This document shows, piece by piece, positions 1 through 8,234 of a DNA stretch of 30,582 bases. Position 1 is the stretch's first letter; the number at the start of each line of letters is the position of its first letter. This stretch comes from CAINEC01 sp046052065. GTDB lineage: Bacteria; Bacteroidota; Bacteroidia; AKYH767-A; OLB10. The DNA lies in NCBI GenBank assembly GCA_046052065.1, contig JBJOND010000017.1, positions 1 through 30,582 of the forward strand. Direction: 5' to 3'. The notes below the pieces were generated by a model. The model did not search any database. It worked only from the letters and a program-made list of their open reading frames with translations, and was not told where the DNA came from. Position numbers and translations under genes: made by a program.

Positions 1-49
1 TTCAAATCTACAAATTATCAATTCCAAACCTTTCTTATCTTCGCACTCT

Positions 50-1045
50 ATGGAAACAGTTGTAAGCGGCATTCGCAGTACGGGAAATTTACACCTAGGA
101 AATTATTTTGGTGCAGTTAAAAATTTTATTCGCATGCAGGAAGTGAATAATTGCTTCTTCTTCATTGCCGATTACCATTCTTTAACCACCCATCCCGATG
201 CGTCACTCTTAAAGAAAAATGTTCGTCAGGTATTAGCTGAGTATTTAGCCTGCGGACTTGATCCAGAGAAGAGTACTATTTATGTGCAAAGTGATATTCC
301 TGAAACAGCTGAGTTGTATTTACTTTTAAATATGCATGCTTATTTAGGAGAGCTTGAGCGAGCAACTACCTTTAAAGAAAAAGCAAGAAAGCAGCCAGAT
401 AATATTAATGCAGGACTTTTAACTTATCCTGTTTTAATGGCTGCAGATATTTTGATTCATAAAGCGGCGAAGGTTCCTGTAGGAAAAGACCAGGAGCAGC
501 ATCTTGAAATGACACGCCAATTTGGAAATCGATTTAATCGTATGTATAATGTCGACTATTTCCCAGAGCCAGTTGCTTATAATTTTGGGGAGCAGCTAGT
601 GAAAATTCCAGGACTTGATGGTACAGGAAAAATGGGGAAATCAGAAGGTGAAGCCAATGCAGTTTTTCTTGCTGATAAACCCGATGTGTTGAAGAAGAAA
701 ATTATGCGTGCTGTTTCTGATAGTGGTCCAACAGAACCAAATTCAGTTAAGCCAGAATCGATTCAGAATTTATTTACGTTGCTAGGTGTGGTATCAAAAC
801 CTGAAACAATTCAATTTTTTGAAGAAGCTTATAATGGTTGTAGTATTCGTTATGGCGATTTGAAAAAGCAGTTAGCCGAGGATATGGAAATTTTTGTAGC
901 GCCACTTCGAGAGAAAATTGAGGCGATTGCTGCCGATGAGCAATACTTAAACAAGGTGTTGCAAATGGGTAAAGAAAAAGCTCACGCATCTTCTTCTAAA
1001 ACTGTAAAAGAAGTACGTGAAATAATGGGTATCCAGTACCGCTAG
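50..1045 (+). CDS. trpS: Tryptophan--tRNA ligase (TrpRS)
   Basis: Cytoplasmic class I aminoacyl-tRNA synthetase that charges tRNA-Trp with tryptophan using ATP. The nucleotide-binding HIGH-type signature appears as TGNLHLGNYFGA (residues 11-22). The tryptophan-site region YPVLMAADIL lies at 126-135, followed by GKDQEQHLEMTR (145-156). The second ATP signature is KMGKS (194-198), a variant of KMSKS that I believe is common in this phylum. The length of 331 residues is normal. The ATG at 50 fits the family N-terminus (ETVVSGIR...GNLHLGN); the frame stays open to the window edge, so the start rests on homology. No Shine-Dalgarno is visible, as is usual here. Its TAG stop directly abuts the stop codon of the opposing small gene. 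Confidence 0.97.
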   Translation: METVVSGIRSTGNLHLGNYFGAVKNFIRMQEVNNCFFFIADYHSLTTHPDASLLKKNVRQVLAEYLACGLDPEKSTIYVQSDIPETAELYLLLNMHAYLGELERATTFKEKARKQPDNINAGLLTYPVLMAADILIHKAAKVPVGKDQEQHLEMTRQFGNRFNRMYNVDYFPEPVAYNFGEQLVKIPGLDGTGKMGKSEGEANAVFLADKPDVLKKKIMRAVSDSGPTEPNSVKPESIQNLFTLLGVVSKPETIQFFEEAYNGCSIRYGDLKKQLAEDMEIFVAPLREKIEAIAADEQYLNKVLQMGKEKAHASSSKTVKEVREIMGIQYR

Positions 1046-1294
1046 TTAAATGGGCTGAACGGATTTGATAAACTTGATGTTTATTTTTTCCATCAAGGCT
1101 TTACAAAACTCGTAATTACGCGCGCTTACTGCCTTCTGAAAATTCTTAACGTTTTGCAGTGAAATGAAGTAATAATCGTTTCTGATTTTTTCGCCATCAA
1201 TTTGTTTGTTGATAACGCCATACTTTGTTGATCCGTTTACCAGTTCAAACTTTGCGGTAACGTTTAAGTGCTGTTCAATTTCAAACTGTTGCAT
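1046..1294 (-). CDS. Small conserved-looking protein of unknown function (82 aa)
   Basis: I do not recognise this protein. It has no signal peptide or membrane segment, so it is probably cytoplasmic. The first half (FELVNGSTKYGVINKQIDGEKI) alternates hydrophobic and polar residues and reads like a few short beta strands with a tight turn, loosely recalling a small Sm-like or KOW-like barrel. The second half (QNVKNFQKAVSARNYEFCKALMEKINIKF) looks like one or two amphipathic helices. These fold remarks are inference. The gene fills the gap exactly: its TAA stop (1046-1048 on the plus strand) touches the trpS TAG. About 127 bases separate its ATG from the end of the next minus-strand gene, leaving room for its own promoter, but I found no good TAnnTTTG match there. 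Coding-like composition and placement make it a probable real gene. Confidence 0.6.
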   Translation of the reverse strand: MQQFEIEQHLNVTAKFELVNGSTKYGVINKQIDGEKIRNDYYFISLQNVKNFQKAVSARNYEFCKALMEKINIKFIKSVQPI

Positions 1295-1421
1295 AGTAGT
1301 TGTGTTTAATGATTATCTCCTTGCAAGATGCACTAAATAAAAAATCAAAAATTGACTTTTCCCTTCAAATCTTACAAGAAATCTTACATTACTAAAACAA
1401 GCAACGCAACTAAAAGTTTGC

Positions 1422-2174
1422 TTATAAATAGCGATTAATTAAGGGAAGCTCAAAAGCCTTTTGTAAGTACCTTTCCCTCGTGACTTTATCTAAAGCCATC
1501 GCATGTTTCCCATGATGCATATCGGTGCCTAATGCTCCAATAATTTGCATGTCGATTAGTTTCTCTCCAATCTTTTTAGCTTCTGGTCCGTAGTAGCCAC
1601 TTAACGAATTTAAATTAAGCTGTAACACAACTCCCAAATCATAGAAGTGCTGATATTCTTCCACATTTCTATACCAAAATGGATAGCGTTCTGGATGTGC
1701 TAAAACGGGTTTGTATCCTAAAATTTGTGCTCTGAAAAAAACTTCCTTAATATTTTCTGGAGGATTGATGTAGGAAACTTCCATCAGCAAATAATTATCG
1801 CCGAAGGTTAATAATTTCTCTTCTTCTAATTTTCTGATAAATCCATCGTCAACATAATATTCCGCTGCAGCATTAATTTCAACCGGAATATTATTTTCTT
1901 TCACAGCAGCTCTTACTTCATCTAGTCCACTTAGAATTATCTCAGGTGTATTTCTGAAATAATCACTCATGATATGTGGTGTTGTAATAAGCTTCGAATA
2001 GCCTTTTGAATGTAAAAATTTAATTAGTTCAATACTGTCTTCAATTGTCTTAGCTCCATCGTCGATACCCGGAATTAAATGCGAATGCATATCAGCTCCG
2101 ATAGAAGTGAAATCAGTTTCAATAAAACTATCTTCTTTTTTAGAAGAGAATAAATTGAAAATCGATTTAAGCAT
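1422..2174 (-). CDS. PHP-domain protein-tyrosine phosphatase, CpsB/YwqE type
   Basis: Predicted metal-dependent phosphatase of the PHP superfamily, the type that removes phosphate from tyrosine-phosphorylated BY-kinases (Wzc/CpsD) and so controls capsule or exopolysaccharide chain length. Metal-binding residues of the family are visible: DMHSHLIPGIDDG (H30, H32, D38 and D39), TTPH (H67), AEYYVDD (E105), LAHPERYP (H160) and GTDMHHGKH (D218, H220). The length of 250 residues is normal. The first 20 residues are a basic stretch followed by a linker, not a signal peptide. It is the last gene of the sugar-nucleotide run, and its ATG overlaps the end of the upstream epimerase by 8 bases, which suggests translational coupling. 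No kinase partner lies in the window. A histidinol-phosphatase-like role is the main alternative, made less likely by the context. Confidence 0.85.
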   Translation of the reverse strand: MLKSIFNLFSSKKEDSFIETDFTSIGADMHSHLIPGIDDGAKTIEDSIELIKFLHSKGYSKLITTPHIMSDYFRNTPEIILSGLDEVRAAVKENNIPVEINAAAEYYVDDGFIRKLEEEKLLTFGDNYLLMEVSYINPPENIKEVFFRAQILGYKPVLAHPERYPFWYRNVEEYQHFYDLGVVLQLNLNSLSGYYGPEAKKIGEKLIDMQIIGALGTDMHHGKHAMALDKVTRERYLQKAFELPLINRYL

Positions 2175-3177
2175 TGTTATAAGTATTTTTAAACCAGTTT
2201 ACCGTAATCGATAATCCATCTTTGTACTTATATCGCGGAGCATAGCCAAGATATTTTACTGCTGATGAAATATCTGCTAATGAATTTTTAATGTCTCCTT
2301 TTCGCTCTGCTACGTATGCAGGCTTCTTGTTATTGTCTGCAATTTCTGCAATCGTATTATATAAATCGTTTACCGATACAGCTTCTGAAACAGCAACGTT
2401 ATAAACGCGATTCAAAGCTTCGTTATTAGTTGTAAACAAGGCGCGAATATTTGCCTGTACTGCATTCTCAACAAATGTGAAATCTCTAGTTTGCTCTCCA
2501 TCTCCATAAATCACAGCATCTTTTCCAAACAACAATGAATTCATGAATAAAGGAATTGCAGCAGCATAAGGTCCGTTAGGATCTTGATTAGGCCCAAAAA
2601 CATTAAAGTATCTTAATCCTATCGTTTCAATTCCGTAATGCATCGAAAATACGTGTGCATACAATTCATTAGTAAGTTTAGAAACAGCATAGGGAGATAA
2701 AGGGTTTCCTAAATTCTCTTCTTTTTTCGGCGATACAGTACTATCGCCATAAACTGAACTTGAGCTGGCATAAACAAATCGTTTTACGCCTGCATCTCTT
2801 GCTGCCAGTAACATATTTAAAAAGCCTGTTGTATTTGCTTCACTAGTTGCCAGCGGATTCTTTATTGAACGGGGTACAGAACCTAACGCTGCTTGATGTG
2901 TTACTACGTCTATTCCTTCACAGGCCTTATTGCAGTCATCTATCACCGTTATATCTCCTTCCATAAATTCGAAGGAAGGATTATTTTTAAATGCTTCTAA
3001 ATTTCTTAAAAAGCCATTACTTAAATTATCTAATACACGAACTTTTTTTACCCCATGTGCAAGTAAATACGTGACAATGTTTGACCCAATGAATCCAGCA
3101 CCACCGGTAACTAATACTGATGTGTTTGCTAAGGATGATTCATGAAAAGGGGTATCGTACATTTTAATTTCTGACAT
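2167..3177 (-). CDS. UDP-N-acetylglucosamine 4-epimerase, WbpP/TviC type
   Basis: Extended short-chain dehydrogenase/reductase that interconverts UDP-GlcNAc and UDP-GalNAc, or the corresponding uronates. NAD-binding glycine motif VTGGAGFIGSN (23-33), SSSSVYGD (138-145) holding the catalytic Ser region, and the catalytic pair Y163/K167 in SPYAVSK. The stretches LGSVPRSIKNP, GLRYFNVFGPNQDPNGPYAA and GDGEQTRDF closely follow WbpP of Pseudomonas aeruginosa and TviC of Salmonella as I recall them, rather than GalE, which is present separately. In those pathways the enzyme works with a UDP-HexNAc 6-dehydrogenase, also present upstream, to give UDP-GalNAc uronate. It follows rfbB by 17 bases and overlaps the phosphatase gene by 8. 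A second Met at residue 6 is another possible start. Assignment to the family is sure; the exact sugar is inference. Confidence 0.85.
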   Translation of the reverse strand: MSEIKMYDTPFHESSLANTSVLVTGGAGFIGSNIVTYLLAHGVKKVRVLDNLSNGFLRNLEAFKNNPSFEFMEGDITVIDDCNKACEGIDVVTHQAALGSVPRSIKNPLATSEANTTGFLNMLLAARDAGVKRFVYASSSSVYGDSTVSPKKEENLGNPLSPYAVSKLTNELYAHVFSMHYGIETIGLRYFNVFGPNQDPNGPYAAAIPLFMNSLLFGKDAVIYGDGEQTRDFTFVENAVQANIRALFTTNNEALNRVYNVAVSEAVSVNDLYNTIAEIADNNKKPAYVAERKGDIKNSLADISSAVKYLGYAPRYKYKDGLSITVNWFKNTYNNA

Positions 3178-3194
3178 AATACTGTTTTTATTGC

Positions 3195-4250
3195 TTAACG
3201 CTGGTGATATTGTTTATCGTAAAAGTTCTGATACTCTCCACTCGTAACCTGACGAATCCATTCTTCATTTGCTAAGTACCAGTCAACGGTTTTTTCTAGT
3301 CCTTCTTCAAACTGCAAGGACGGCATCCATCCTAATTCATTCTTTAATTTAGTTGCATCAATTGCATAACGCAAATCATGCCCTGCACGATCTTTAACAA
3401 ACGTGATTAGTTTACTCGTGCTTCCTTCTTCTTTATCCAACTTCTTATCCATAATTCTGCAAAGCAAATGAATCAAATCAATATTTTTCCATTCGTTATG
3501 TCCACCAATATTATAAGTAGAACCAAGCAAGCCGTTATGATAAATAGCATCTATAGCACTTGCATGATCTTCTACAAATAACCAATCGCGAATATTATCA
3601 CCTTTGCCATAAACAGGAATTGGTTTATTATTGATGATATTATTAATGGCAAGCGGAATTAATTTTTCAGGAAATTGAAATGATCCATAATTGTTCGAGC
3701 AATTGGAAATTACTACTGGTAATTGATAAGTATCGTGATAAGCTCGCACTAAATGGTCGGAGCTGGCTTTAGATGCTGAATACGGGCTATGCGGATCGTA
3801 CTTTGTTTCTTCAGTAAAAAATCCTTCTTCACCTAAACTGCCATAAACTTCATCTGTACTGATGTGATAAAATAATTTATCATCGAAGTTGCCTTGCCAA
3901 GTTGCTTTAGCAGCATTTAATAAAACTACCGTTCCAATAATATTTGTTGTAACAAACGACATTGGATTAGAAATACTTCTGTCAACATGCGACTCAGCAG
4001 CCAAGTGAATAACACCATCAAAGTTATGCTCAGTAAATAAAGCTTGCACTAAATTACTATCTGTAATATCACCTTTTATAAAAGTATAATTCGATGTATT
4101 TTCAATATCTCTTAAGTTCGCTAGATTTCCCGCATAAGTTAACGCATCAAGGTTATAGATATGATATGATGGATAGTTGTTTACAAAACGCCTTACTACA
4201 TGTGATCCAATGAAGCCTGCACCTCCAGTGATTAATATTTTTTTATTCAT
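3195..4250 (-). CDS. rfbB: dTDP-glucose 4,6-dehydratase
   Basis: Converts dTDP-glucose to dTDP-4-keto-6-deoxyglucose, the common precursor of dTDP-rhamnose and many deoxy and amino sugars. NAD motif ITGGAGFIGSH (7-17), the dehydratase active-site signature STDEVYG (T132, D133, E134), and Y157/K161 in SPYSASK. SNNYGSFQFPEKLIP is also typical of RmlB. I place the start at the ATG ending at 4250, giving 351 residues beginning MNKKILITGG. A longer frame opens at 4313 but would add 21 basic residues and run 61 bases into galE. With the chosen start, only 2 bases separate the genes. No rmlA, rmlC or rmlD is in the window, so both its substrate and the next step must come from elsewhere. Confidence 0.93.
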   Translation of the reverse strand: MNKKILITGGAGFIGSHVVRRFVNNYPSYHIYNLDALTYAGNLANLRDIENTSNYTFIKGDITDSNLVQALFTEHNFDGVIHLAAESHVDRSISNPMSFVTTNIIGTVVLLNAAKATWQGNFDDKLFYHISTDEVYGSLGEEGFFTEETKYDPHSPYSASKASSDHLVRAYHDTYQLPVVISNCSNNYGSFQFPEKLIPLAINNIINNKPIPVYGKGDNIRDWLFVEDHASAIDAIYHNGLLGSTYNIGGHNEWKNIDLIHLLCRIMDKKLDKEEGSTSKLITFVKDRAGHDLRYAIDATKLKNELGWMPSLQFEEGLEKTVDWYLANEEWIRQVTSGEYQNFYDKQYHQR

Positions 4251-4252
4251 AG

Positions 4253-5305
4253 TTAAGCTGAGATTTTTGAAAAATTTTTGCCTAAAGTGTTTAATTTTTT
4301 TTCCCACTCCCATGATGAAGTAATCATCGATTCTAAATCATGCGTAGCTTTCCATCCTAAAACTGTATTGGCCTTTTTTGTATCAGCAAATACTTTCTCT
4401 ACATCACCTGCTCTTCTTTCGCCAATAGTATAATCTAGTTTCAATCCACTGTGCTTCTCAAAGGCATAAATAACTTCTAATACAGTTAAACCATTGCCAG
4501 TACCTAAATTGAAAATTTCAAAGTTGCTGTCAGTGGTTTTGTTAAGTAGTCGCTCAATAGCTATTACATGTGCGCGAGCTATATCAACCACATGTATATA
4601 ATCACGAACACAACTTCCATCACTCGTATTATAATCACTGCCAAAAACAGTTATTCGTCCACGTTTGCCAATAGCAGATTGAGTAATAACGGGAAATAAA
4701 TTTAAAGGAGTACCAACAGGGTATTCTCCTATCAGTGCACTTTCATGTGCTCCAACAGGATTAAAATAGCGCAGTGCAATCGTGTTTAACAACGTGCTTT
4801 TTGATATATCACGAAGGATGTCTTCTCCAATTTTTTTTGTATTCGCATACGGACTTTCCGCTGGTTTGATTACTGCATTCTCATCAATAGGTAACGTATC
4901 CGGCTCACCGTAAACAGAACATGATGATGAGTAAACCAATTTTGTAATTCCTTTTTCATTGCATGCATCCGCAACATTCAATAATGAATTTATGTTATTA
5001 CGATAATACATTGAAGGATGTGATACACTTTCGCCAACTGATTTAAAAGCTGCAAAATGTATAACTGCATCAATTGTATTTTCATTAAAGAATCGATCAA
5101 CAGCTTCTTTGTTATTCAAATCGATATTGAAAAATGCAGGTTTCTTTCCGGTAATCTTTTCAATCGAATTAATTACTTCTTCGTAAGAATTCGAAAGGTT
5201 GTCAATAATAAGCACCTCATAATCTTTCTGAATTAATTCCACAGCAGTATGTGAACCAATATAGCCGGTTCCTCCTGTGATTAATATGCGTTGCTTATTA
5301 TTCAT
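4253..5305 (-). CDS. galE: UDP-glucose 4-epimerase
   Basis: Interconverts UDP-glucose and UDP-galactose in the cytoplasm, feeding galactose into surface glycans. N-terminal NAD motif ITGGTGYIGSH (9-19), IDNLSNS (34-40), the SSSCSVYG stretch (126-133), and the catalytic Tyr/Lys pair Y153/K157 in SPYANTK. The C-terminal half has RYFNPVGAH and GTGNGLTVLEV, both GalE hallmarks, and the 350-residue length is normal. It lies 3 bases after the UDP-HexNAc dehydrogenase and 2 bases before rfbB, so it is almost certainly part of the same transcript. Whether it also acts on UDP-GlcNAc cannot be told by eye; the separate WbpP-type enzyme suggests a division of labour. Confidence 0.94.
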   Translation of the reverse strand: MNNKQRILITGGTGYIGSHTAVELIQKDYEVLIIDNLSNSYEEVINSIEKITGKKPAFFNIDLNNKEAVDRFFNENTIDAVIHFAAFKSVGESVSHPSMYYRNNINSLLNVADACNEKGITKLVYSSSCSVYGEPDTLPIDENAVIKPAESPYANTKKIGEDILRDISKSTLLNTIALRYFNPVGAHESALIGEYPVGTPLNLFPVITQSAIGKRGRITVFGSDYNTSDGSCVRDYIHVVDIARAHVIAIERLLNKTTDSNFEIFNLGTGNGLTVLEVIYAFEKHSGLKLDYTIGERRAGDVEKVFADTKKANTVLGWKATHDLESMITSSWEWEKKLNTLGKNFSKISA

Positions 5306-5308
5306 TAA

Positions 5309-6598
5309 TTATAAACTCCAGTAATTTAAATCTTTAATCTTGCCTCTTAAAATTCCTTTTAAGTCAACTATAATTGCTTTATCAGAACCTAATTTTTTGA
5401 AATCAGCTTCTGAATAGTTTTTATATTCTTTATGATTAACTGCTACTACAATTGCGTCGTAACCTGTTCCCGCTTCAGCAACTAATTCAAAGCCGTATTC
5501 GTGTTTTAACTCTTCACTGCTTGCTCGTGGATCGATAACATCAACTGCTACACCGTACGATTTAAACTCGTTGATTACATCTACTACTTTCGAGTTGCGA
5601 ATATCTTCAACATCTTCTTTAAATGTTGCACCCATGACTAAAACACGACTCTTATTAATATCAATACCCAATGCAATTAGTTTTTTTACTGTTTGCTTTG
5701 CAACATAAAATCCCATCGAGTCATTTACATAACGACCTGATGTAATAATTTGTGCATGATATCCTAACTCCTGTGCTTTATAGGTTAAGTAGTAAGGGTC
5801 AACACCAATGCAATGTCCACCAACTAAGCCTGGCATAAACTTTAAAAAGTTCCATTTAGTACCTGCAGCTTCTAATACTTCATAGGTGTTAATTCCCATT
5901 TTATTAAAGATGATAGATAGCTCATTCATCAAAGCAATATTTACATCGCGCTGTGTGTTCTCAATAATTTTTGCGGCTTCTGCTACTTTAATAGAACTTG
6001 CTTTATGTACTCCTGCTTCAACAACAATCTCGTACACTTTTGCAATTTCATCAGCCGATTCAGCATCGCAACCAGAAACAACTTTAGTGATTTTCGCTAA
6101 TGTATGTTCTTTATCACCTGGGTTAATACGCTCAGGAGAATATCCTACTTTAAAATCAGTGATGTATTTTAAACCTGTAATGTCTTCTAATACCGGAATG
6201 CAATCGTCTTCTGTACAACCAGGGTAAACAGTCGACTCATATACAACATAGTCACCTTTCTTTAATGCAGCAGCAATCGATTTGCTTGCACCTAATAATG
6301 GTTTTAAATCAGGTAAATTATGATCATCGATAGGAGTAGGTACAGCAACAATAAAAAAGTTTGCTTCTCTCAATACATCTAATGAATCGGTAAACTGAAT
6401 ATCACAATTGTCGAATGCACTGCTTTCTAATTCTCCTGATGGATCAATATTGTTGCGCATCATTTCAACGCGTTGTGCATTGATGTCAAATCCGATTACT
6501 GAAATTTTCTTTGCAAATTCTAAAGCAATTGGTAGTCCTACATAACCTAATCCGATTACTGCAAGCTTTTTTTCTTTTTTAATTAACTCGTTATACAT
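5309..6598 (-). CDS. UDP-N-acetylhexosamine 6-dehydrogenase (WbpA/WbpO/TviB family)
   Basis: NAD-dependent four-electron dehydrogenase that oxidises C6 of a UDP-HexNAc to the uronic acid. N-terminal Rossmann motif AVIGLGYVGLP (13-23), VAVPTPID (84-91), YESTVYPGCTEDDC (120-133), central-helix AEAAKIIENTQRDVN (K210, N214), and the catalytic Cys263 in GGHCIGVDPYY. The overall sequence is TviB/WbpO-like and clearly differs from the UDP-glucose dehydrogenase also in this run. The length of 429 residues is normal. UDP-GlcNAc or UDP-GalNAc may be the substrate. Its product can feed WbpB, WbpE and WbpD, or with the WbpP-type epimerase yield UDP-GalNAc uronate, so it probably sits at a branch point. 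It overlaps the upstream oxidoreductase by 8 bases and lies 3 bases before galE. Confidence 0.88.
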   Translation of the reverse strand: MYNELIKKEKKLAVIGLGYVGLPIALEFAKKISVIGFDINAQRVEMMRNNIDPSGELESSAFDNCDIQFTDSLDVLREANFFIVAVPTPIDDHNLPDLKPLLGASKSIAAALKKGDYVVYESTVYPGCTEDDCIPVLEDITGLKYITDFKVGYSPERINPGDKEHTLAKITKVVSGCDAESADEIAKVYEIVVEAGVHKASSIKVAEAAKIIENTQRDVNIALMNELSIIFNKMGINTYEVLEAAGTKWNFLKFMPGLVGGHCIGVDPYYLTYKAQELGYHAQIITSGRYVNDSMGFYVAKQTVKKLIALGIDINKSRVLVMGATFKEDVEDIRNSKVVDVINEFKSYGVAVDVIDPRASSEELKHEYGFELVAEAGTGYDAIVVAVNHKEYKNYSEADFKKLGSDKAIIVDLKGILRGKIKDLNYWSL

Positions 6599-7652
6599 GA
6601 TTGAAACGGATTTCTTTTTTTGTAAATTTTCTTAATGCATAAATGCGCTCGATGATTTCAACTACTTTCAAACCTTCAAGTGCATTCGTTGTCATTGTAT
6701 TTCTATCTTTCAAAGTATCGATTACATTCTCGATGATGTAATGATGGTTGGCTGCAGATCCTTTGTAATGTCCATAATCGTTAGCCGGATTTGCAGGAGG
6801 CAATTCAGGCATTACATAATCTTTGATGTGGCAGTATTCCACTTCGTTCATGTATTGTCCGCCCACTTTAATACTTCCGTTGCTACCAATAACAGTAATG
6901 CTGCTTTCTAAATTTTTATCCCATACAGCAGTTGAGTAGTTGATACATCCCATTCCGCCATTCACAAATTTAAAATTGACAATTCCTGAATCTTCAAACG
7001 AAGTTGAGTGCTCGTGATTAAAGTCGGCAAATACACCGTTGATGTCGGTGATATCACCAAATACCCAATACATAATATCGATGAAGTGAGAAAACTGTGT
7101 AAACAATGTCCCACCATCTAAATCACTTGAGCCTTTCCAGTTCTTTCCTGTATAATAACGCTCATCACGATTCCAGAAGCAATTTAATTGAACCATGTAA
7201 ATTTCTCCTAAGCGATTATTAGAAATTACATCTTTCAACCATGCCGAAGGTGGAGAGTAACGGTTCTGCATTACCCCAAATACATTTCTTGATACTTGTA
7301 GTGCTTTATAAATTACTTTTTCGCAATCAGCTTTGTTGATAGCCATTGGCTTTTCGCACACTACATGTTTTTGAAATTCTAGTGCCTTCAAAGAGTGTTC
7401 AGCATGTAATCCGTTTGGAGAACAAACATTTACTACATCAATGTCAGGATGGTTCTTTAACATTTCGTCAGGCGACTGATAAAACGACACTCCTTCGAAA
7501 GTTTCTAATCCACAATCTTCTTTTGCACGTATATCGCACATCGCCACTAACTCAGCCTCCTCATTACGACGAATCATTTCAGCATGGCGTTTACCAATAT
7601 GTCCGCAACCAATAACTGCAAATTTTATTTTGCTATTCTGATAATCTCTCAT
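6591..7652 (-). CDS. Gfo/Idh/MocA oxidoreductase, probable UDP-HexNAc-uronate 3-dehydrogenase (WbpB/WlbA type)
   Basis: Member of the Gfo/Idh/MocA family of NAD(P)-dependent sugar oxidoreductases. Rossmann motif AVIGCGHIGKRH (12-23), VVNVCSPNGLH (73-83), and the family Lys in CEKP (99-102), followed by a C-terminal beta-sheet domain with GSNGSIKVGG. The length of 353 residues is typical. By context it should oxidise C3 of UDP-GlcNAc uronate so that the WbpE-type aminotransferase can add an amino group, which the WbpD-type enzyme then acetylates; genes for both are in the same run. It starts one base after the wbpD-like gene ends and overlaps the 6-dehydrogenase gene by 8 bases. The family is certain; the specific substrate is inferred from these neighbours. 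Confidence 0.82.
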   Translation of the reverse strand: MRDYQNSKIKFAVIGCGHIGKRHAEMIRRNEEAELVAMCDIRAKEDCGLETFEGVSFYQSPDEMLKNHPDIDVVNVCSPNGLHAEHSLKALEFQKHVVCEKPMAINKADCEKVIYKALQVSRNVFGVMQNRYSPPSAWLKDVISNNRLGEIYMVQLNCFWNRDERYYTGKNWKGSSDLDGGTLFTQFSHFIDIMYWVFGDITDINGVFADFNHEHSTSFEDSGIVNFKFVNGGMGCINYSTAVWDKNLESSITVIGSNGSIKVGGQYMNEVEYCHIKDYVMPELPPANPANDYGHYKGSAANHHYIIENVIDTLKDRNTMTTNALEGLKVVEIIERIYALRKFTKKEIRFNHV

Positions 7653-7653
7653 T

Positions 7654-8223
7654 TTACAACTTAGTTACTAAATTATTTTTTAGCTGGTATTTTTCATTGC
7701 TCTCCGGACAAACTGCAATTCCTTCTGAATCAAATTTTAGTTTATGTCCAAACTCACTCATCCAGCCTGTTTGACGAGCAGGGTTTCCAATTACTAAAGC
7801 GTAATCAGGAACATTCTTCGTAACAACAGCACCTGCACCAATAAAAGCAAATGCACCAATATCATGGCCGCAAACAATTGTTGCATTCGCACCAATAGAT
7901 GCACCGCGCTTAACAGTGGTTTTTAAATATTGATCACGACGATTAACTGCACTACGCGGATTAATCACATTTGTGAATACCATGCTTGGTCCAAGAAAAA
8001 CATCGTCTTCGCAAATTACTCCTGTATAGATAGAAACATTATTTTGAACCTTTACATTGTTACCTAATATCACTTGCGGCGATACAACTACATTTTGTCC
8101 GATATTGCAATTCTCTCCAATTTCACAATTAGGCATAATATGCGAGAAGTGCCAGATTTTTGTTCCTTTTCCTATTTTACATCCTTCATCTACTATTGCA
8201 GAAGGGTGAACTGAGTAATCCAT
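7654..8223 (-). CDS. wbpD: N-acetyltransferase for UDP-2-acetamido-3-amino-2,3-dideoxyglucuronate (WbpD type)
   Basis: Left-handed beta-helix acetyltransferase. Hexapeptide repeats run through most of the 189 residues (IGKGTKIWHF, CEIGENCNIGQNVV, VILGNNVKVQNNVSIY), followed by the segment GPSMVFTNVINPRS and the C-terminal cap VPDYALVIGNPARQTGWMSEFG. This cap and the TNVINPRS element are very close to what I recall of Pseudomonas WbpD, which acetylates the 3-amino group using acetyl-CoA. The product would be UDP-GlcNAc(3NAc)A, a 2,3-diacetamido uronate. It lies 11 bases after the UDP-xylose synthase gene and 1 base before the WbpB-like gene. The presence of WbpB, WbpD and WbpE types together makes this assignment strong. 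Confidence 0.9.
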   Translation of the reverse strand: MDYSVHPSAIVDEGCKIGKGTKIWHFSHIMPNCEIGENCNIGQNVVVSPQVILGNNVKVQNNVSIYTGVICEDDVFLGPSMVFTNVINPRSAVNRRDQYLKTTVKRGASIGANATIVCGHDIGAFAFIGAGAVVTKNVPDYALVIGNPARQTGWMSEFGHKLKFDSEGIAVCPESNEKYQLKNNLVTKL

Positions 8224-8234
8224 GTTGTTATTTT

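Noticed and set aside
194..700. KMGKS in place of KMSKS in TrpRS as a sign of altered function
   Set aside because: I believe this variant is common in Bacteroidota TrpRS, and the other active-site motifs are normal.
1399..1423. Possible terminator hairpin (AAGCAA/TTGCTT) after the PHP phosphatase gene
   Set aside because: Only 6 AT-rich base pairs, a 13-base loop overlapping the stop codon, and a broken T-run; too weak to call.
4251..4313. Longer rfbB start adding 21 residues
   Set aside because: It would overlap galE by 61 bases, adds a basic stretch foreign to the family, and the ATG at 4250 gives the standard N-terminus 2 bases after galE.
5886..6227. 113-codon open frame on the plus strand
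   Set aside because: It lies wholly antisense to the HexNAc 6-dehydrogenase, whose motifs are complete, and its translation looks like a shadow.
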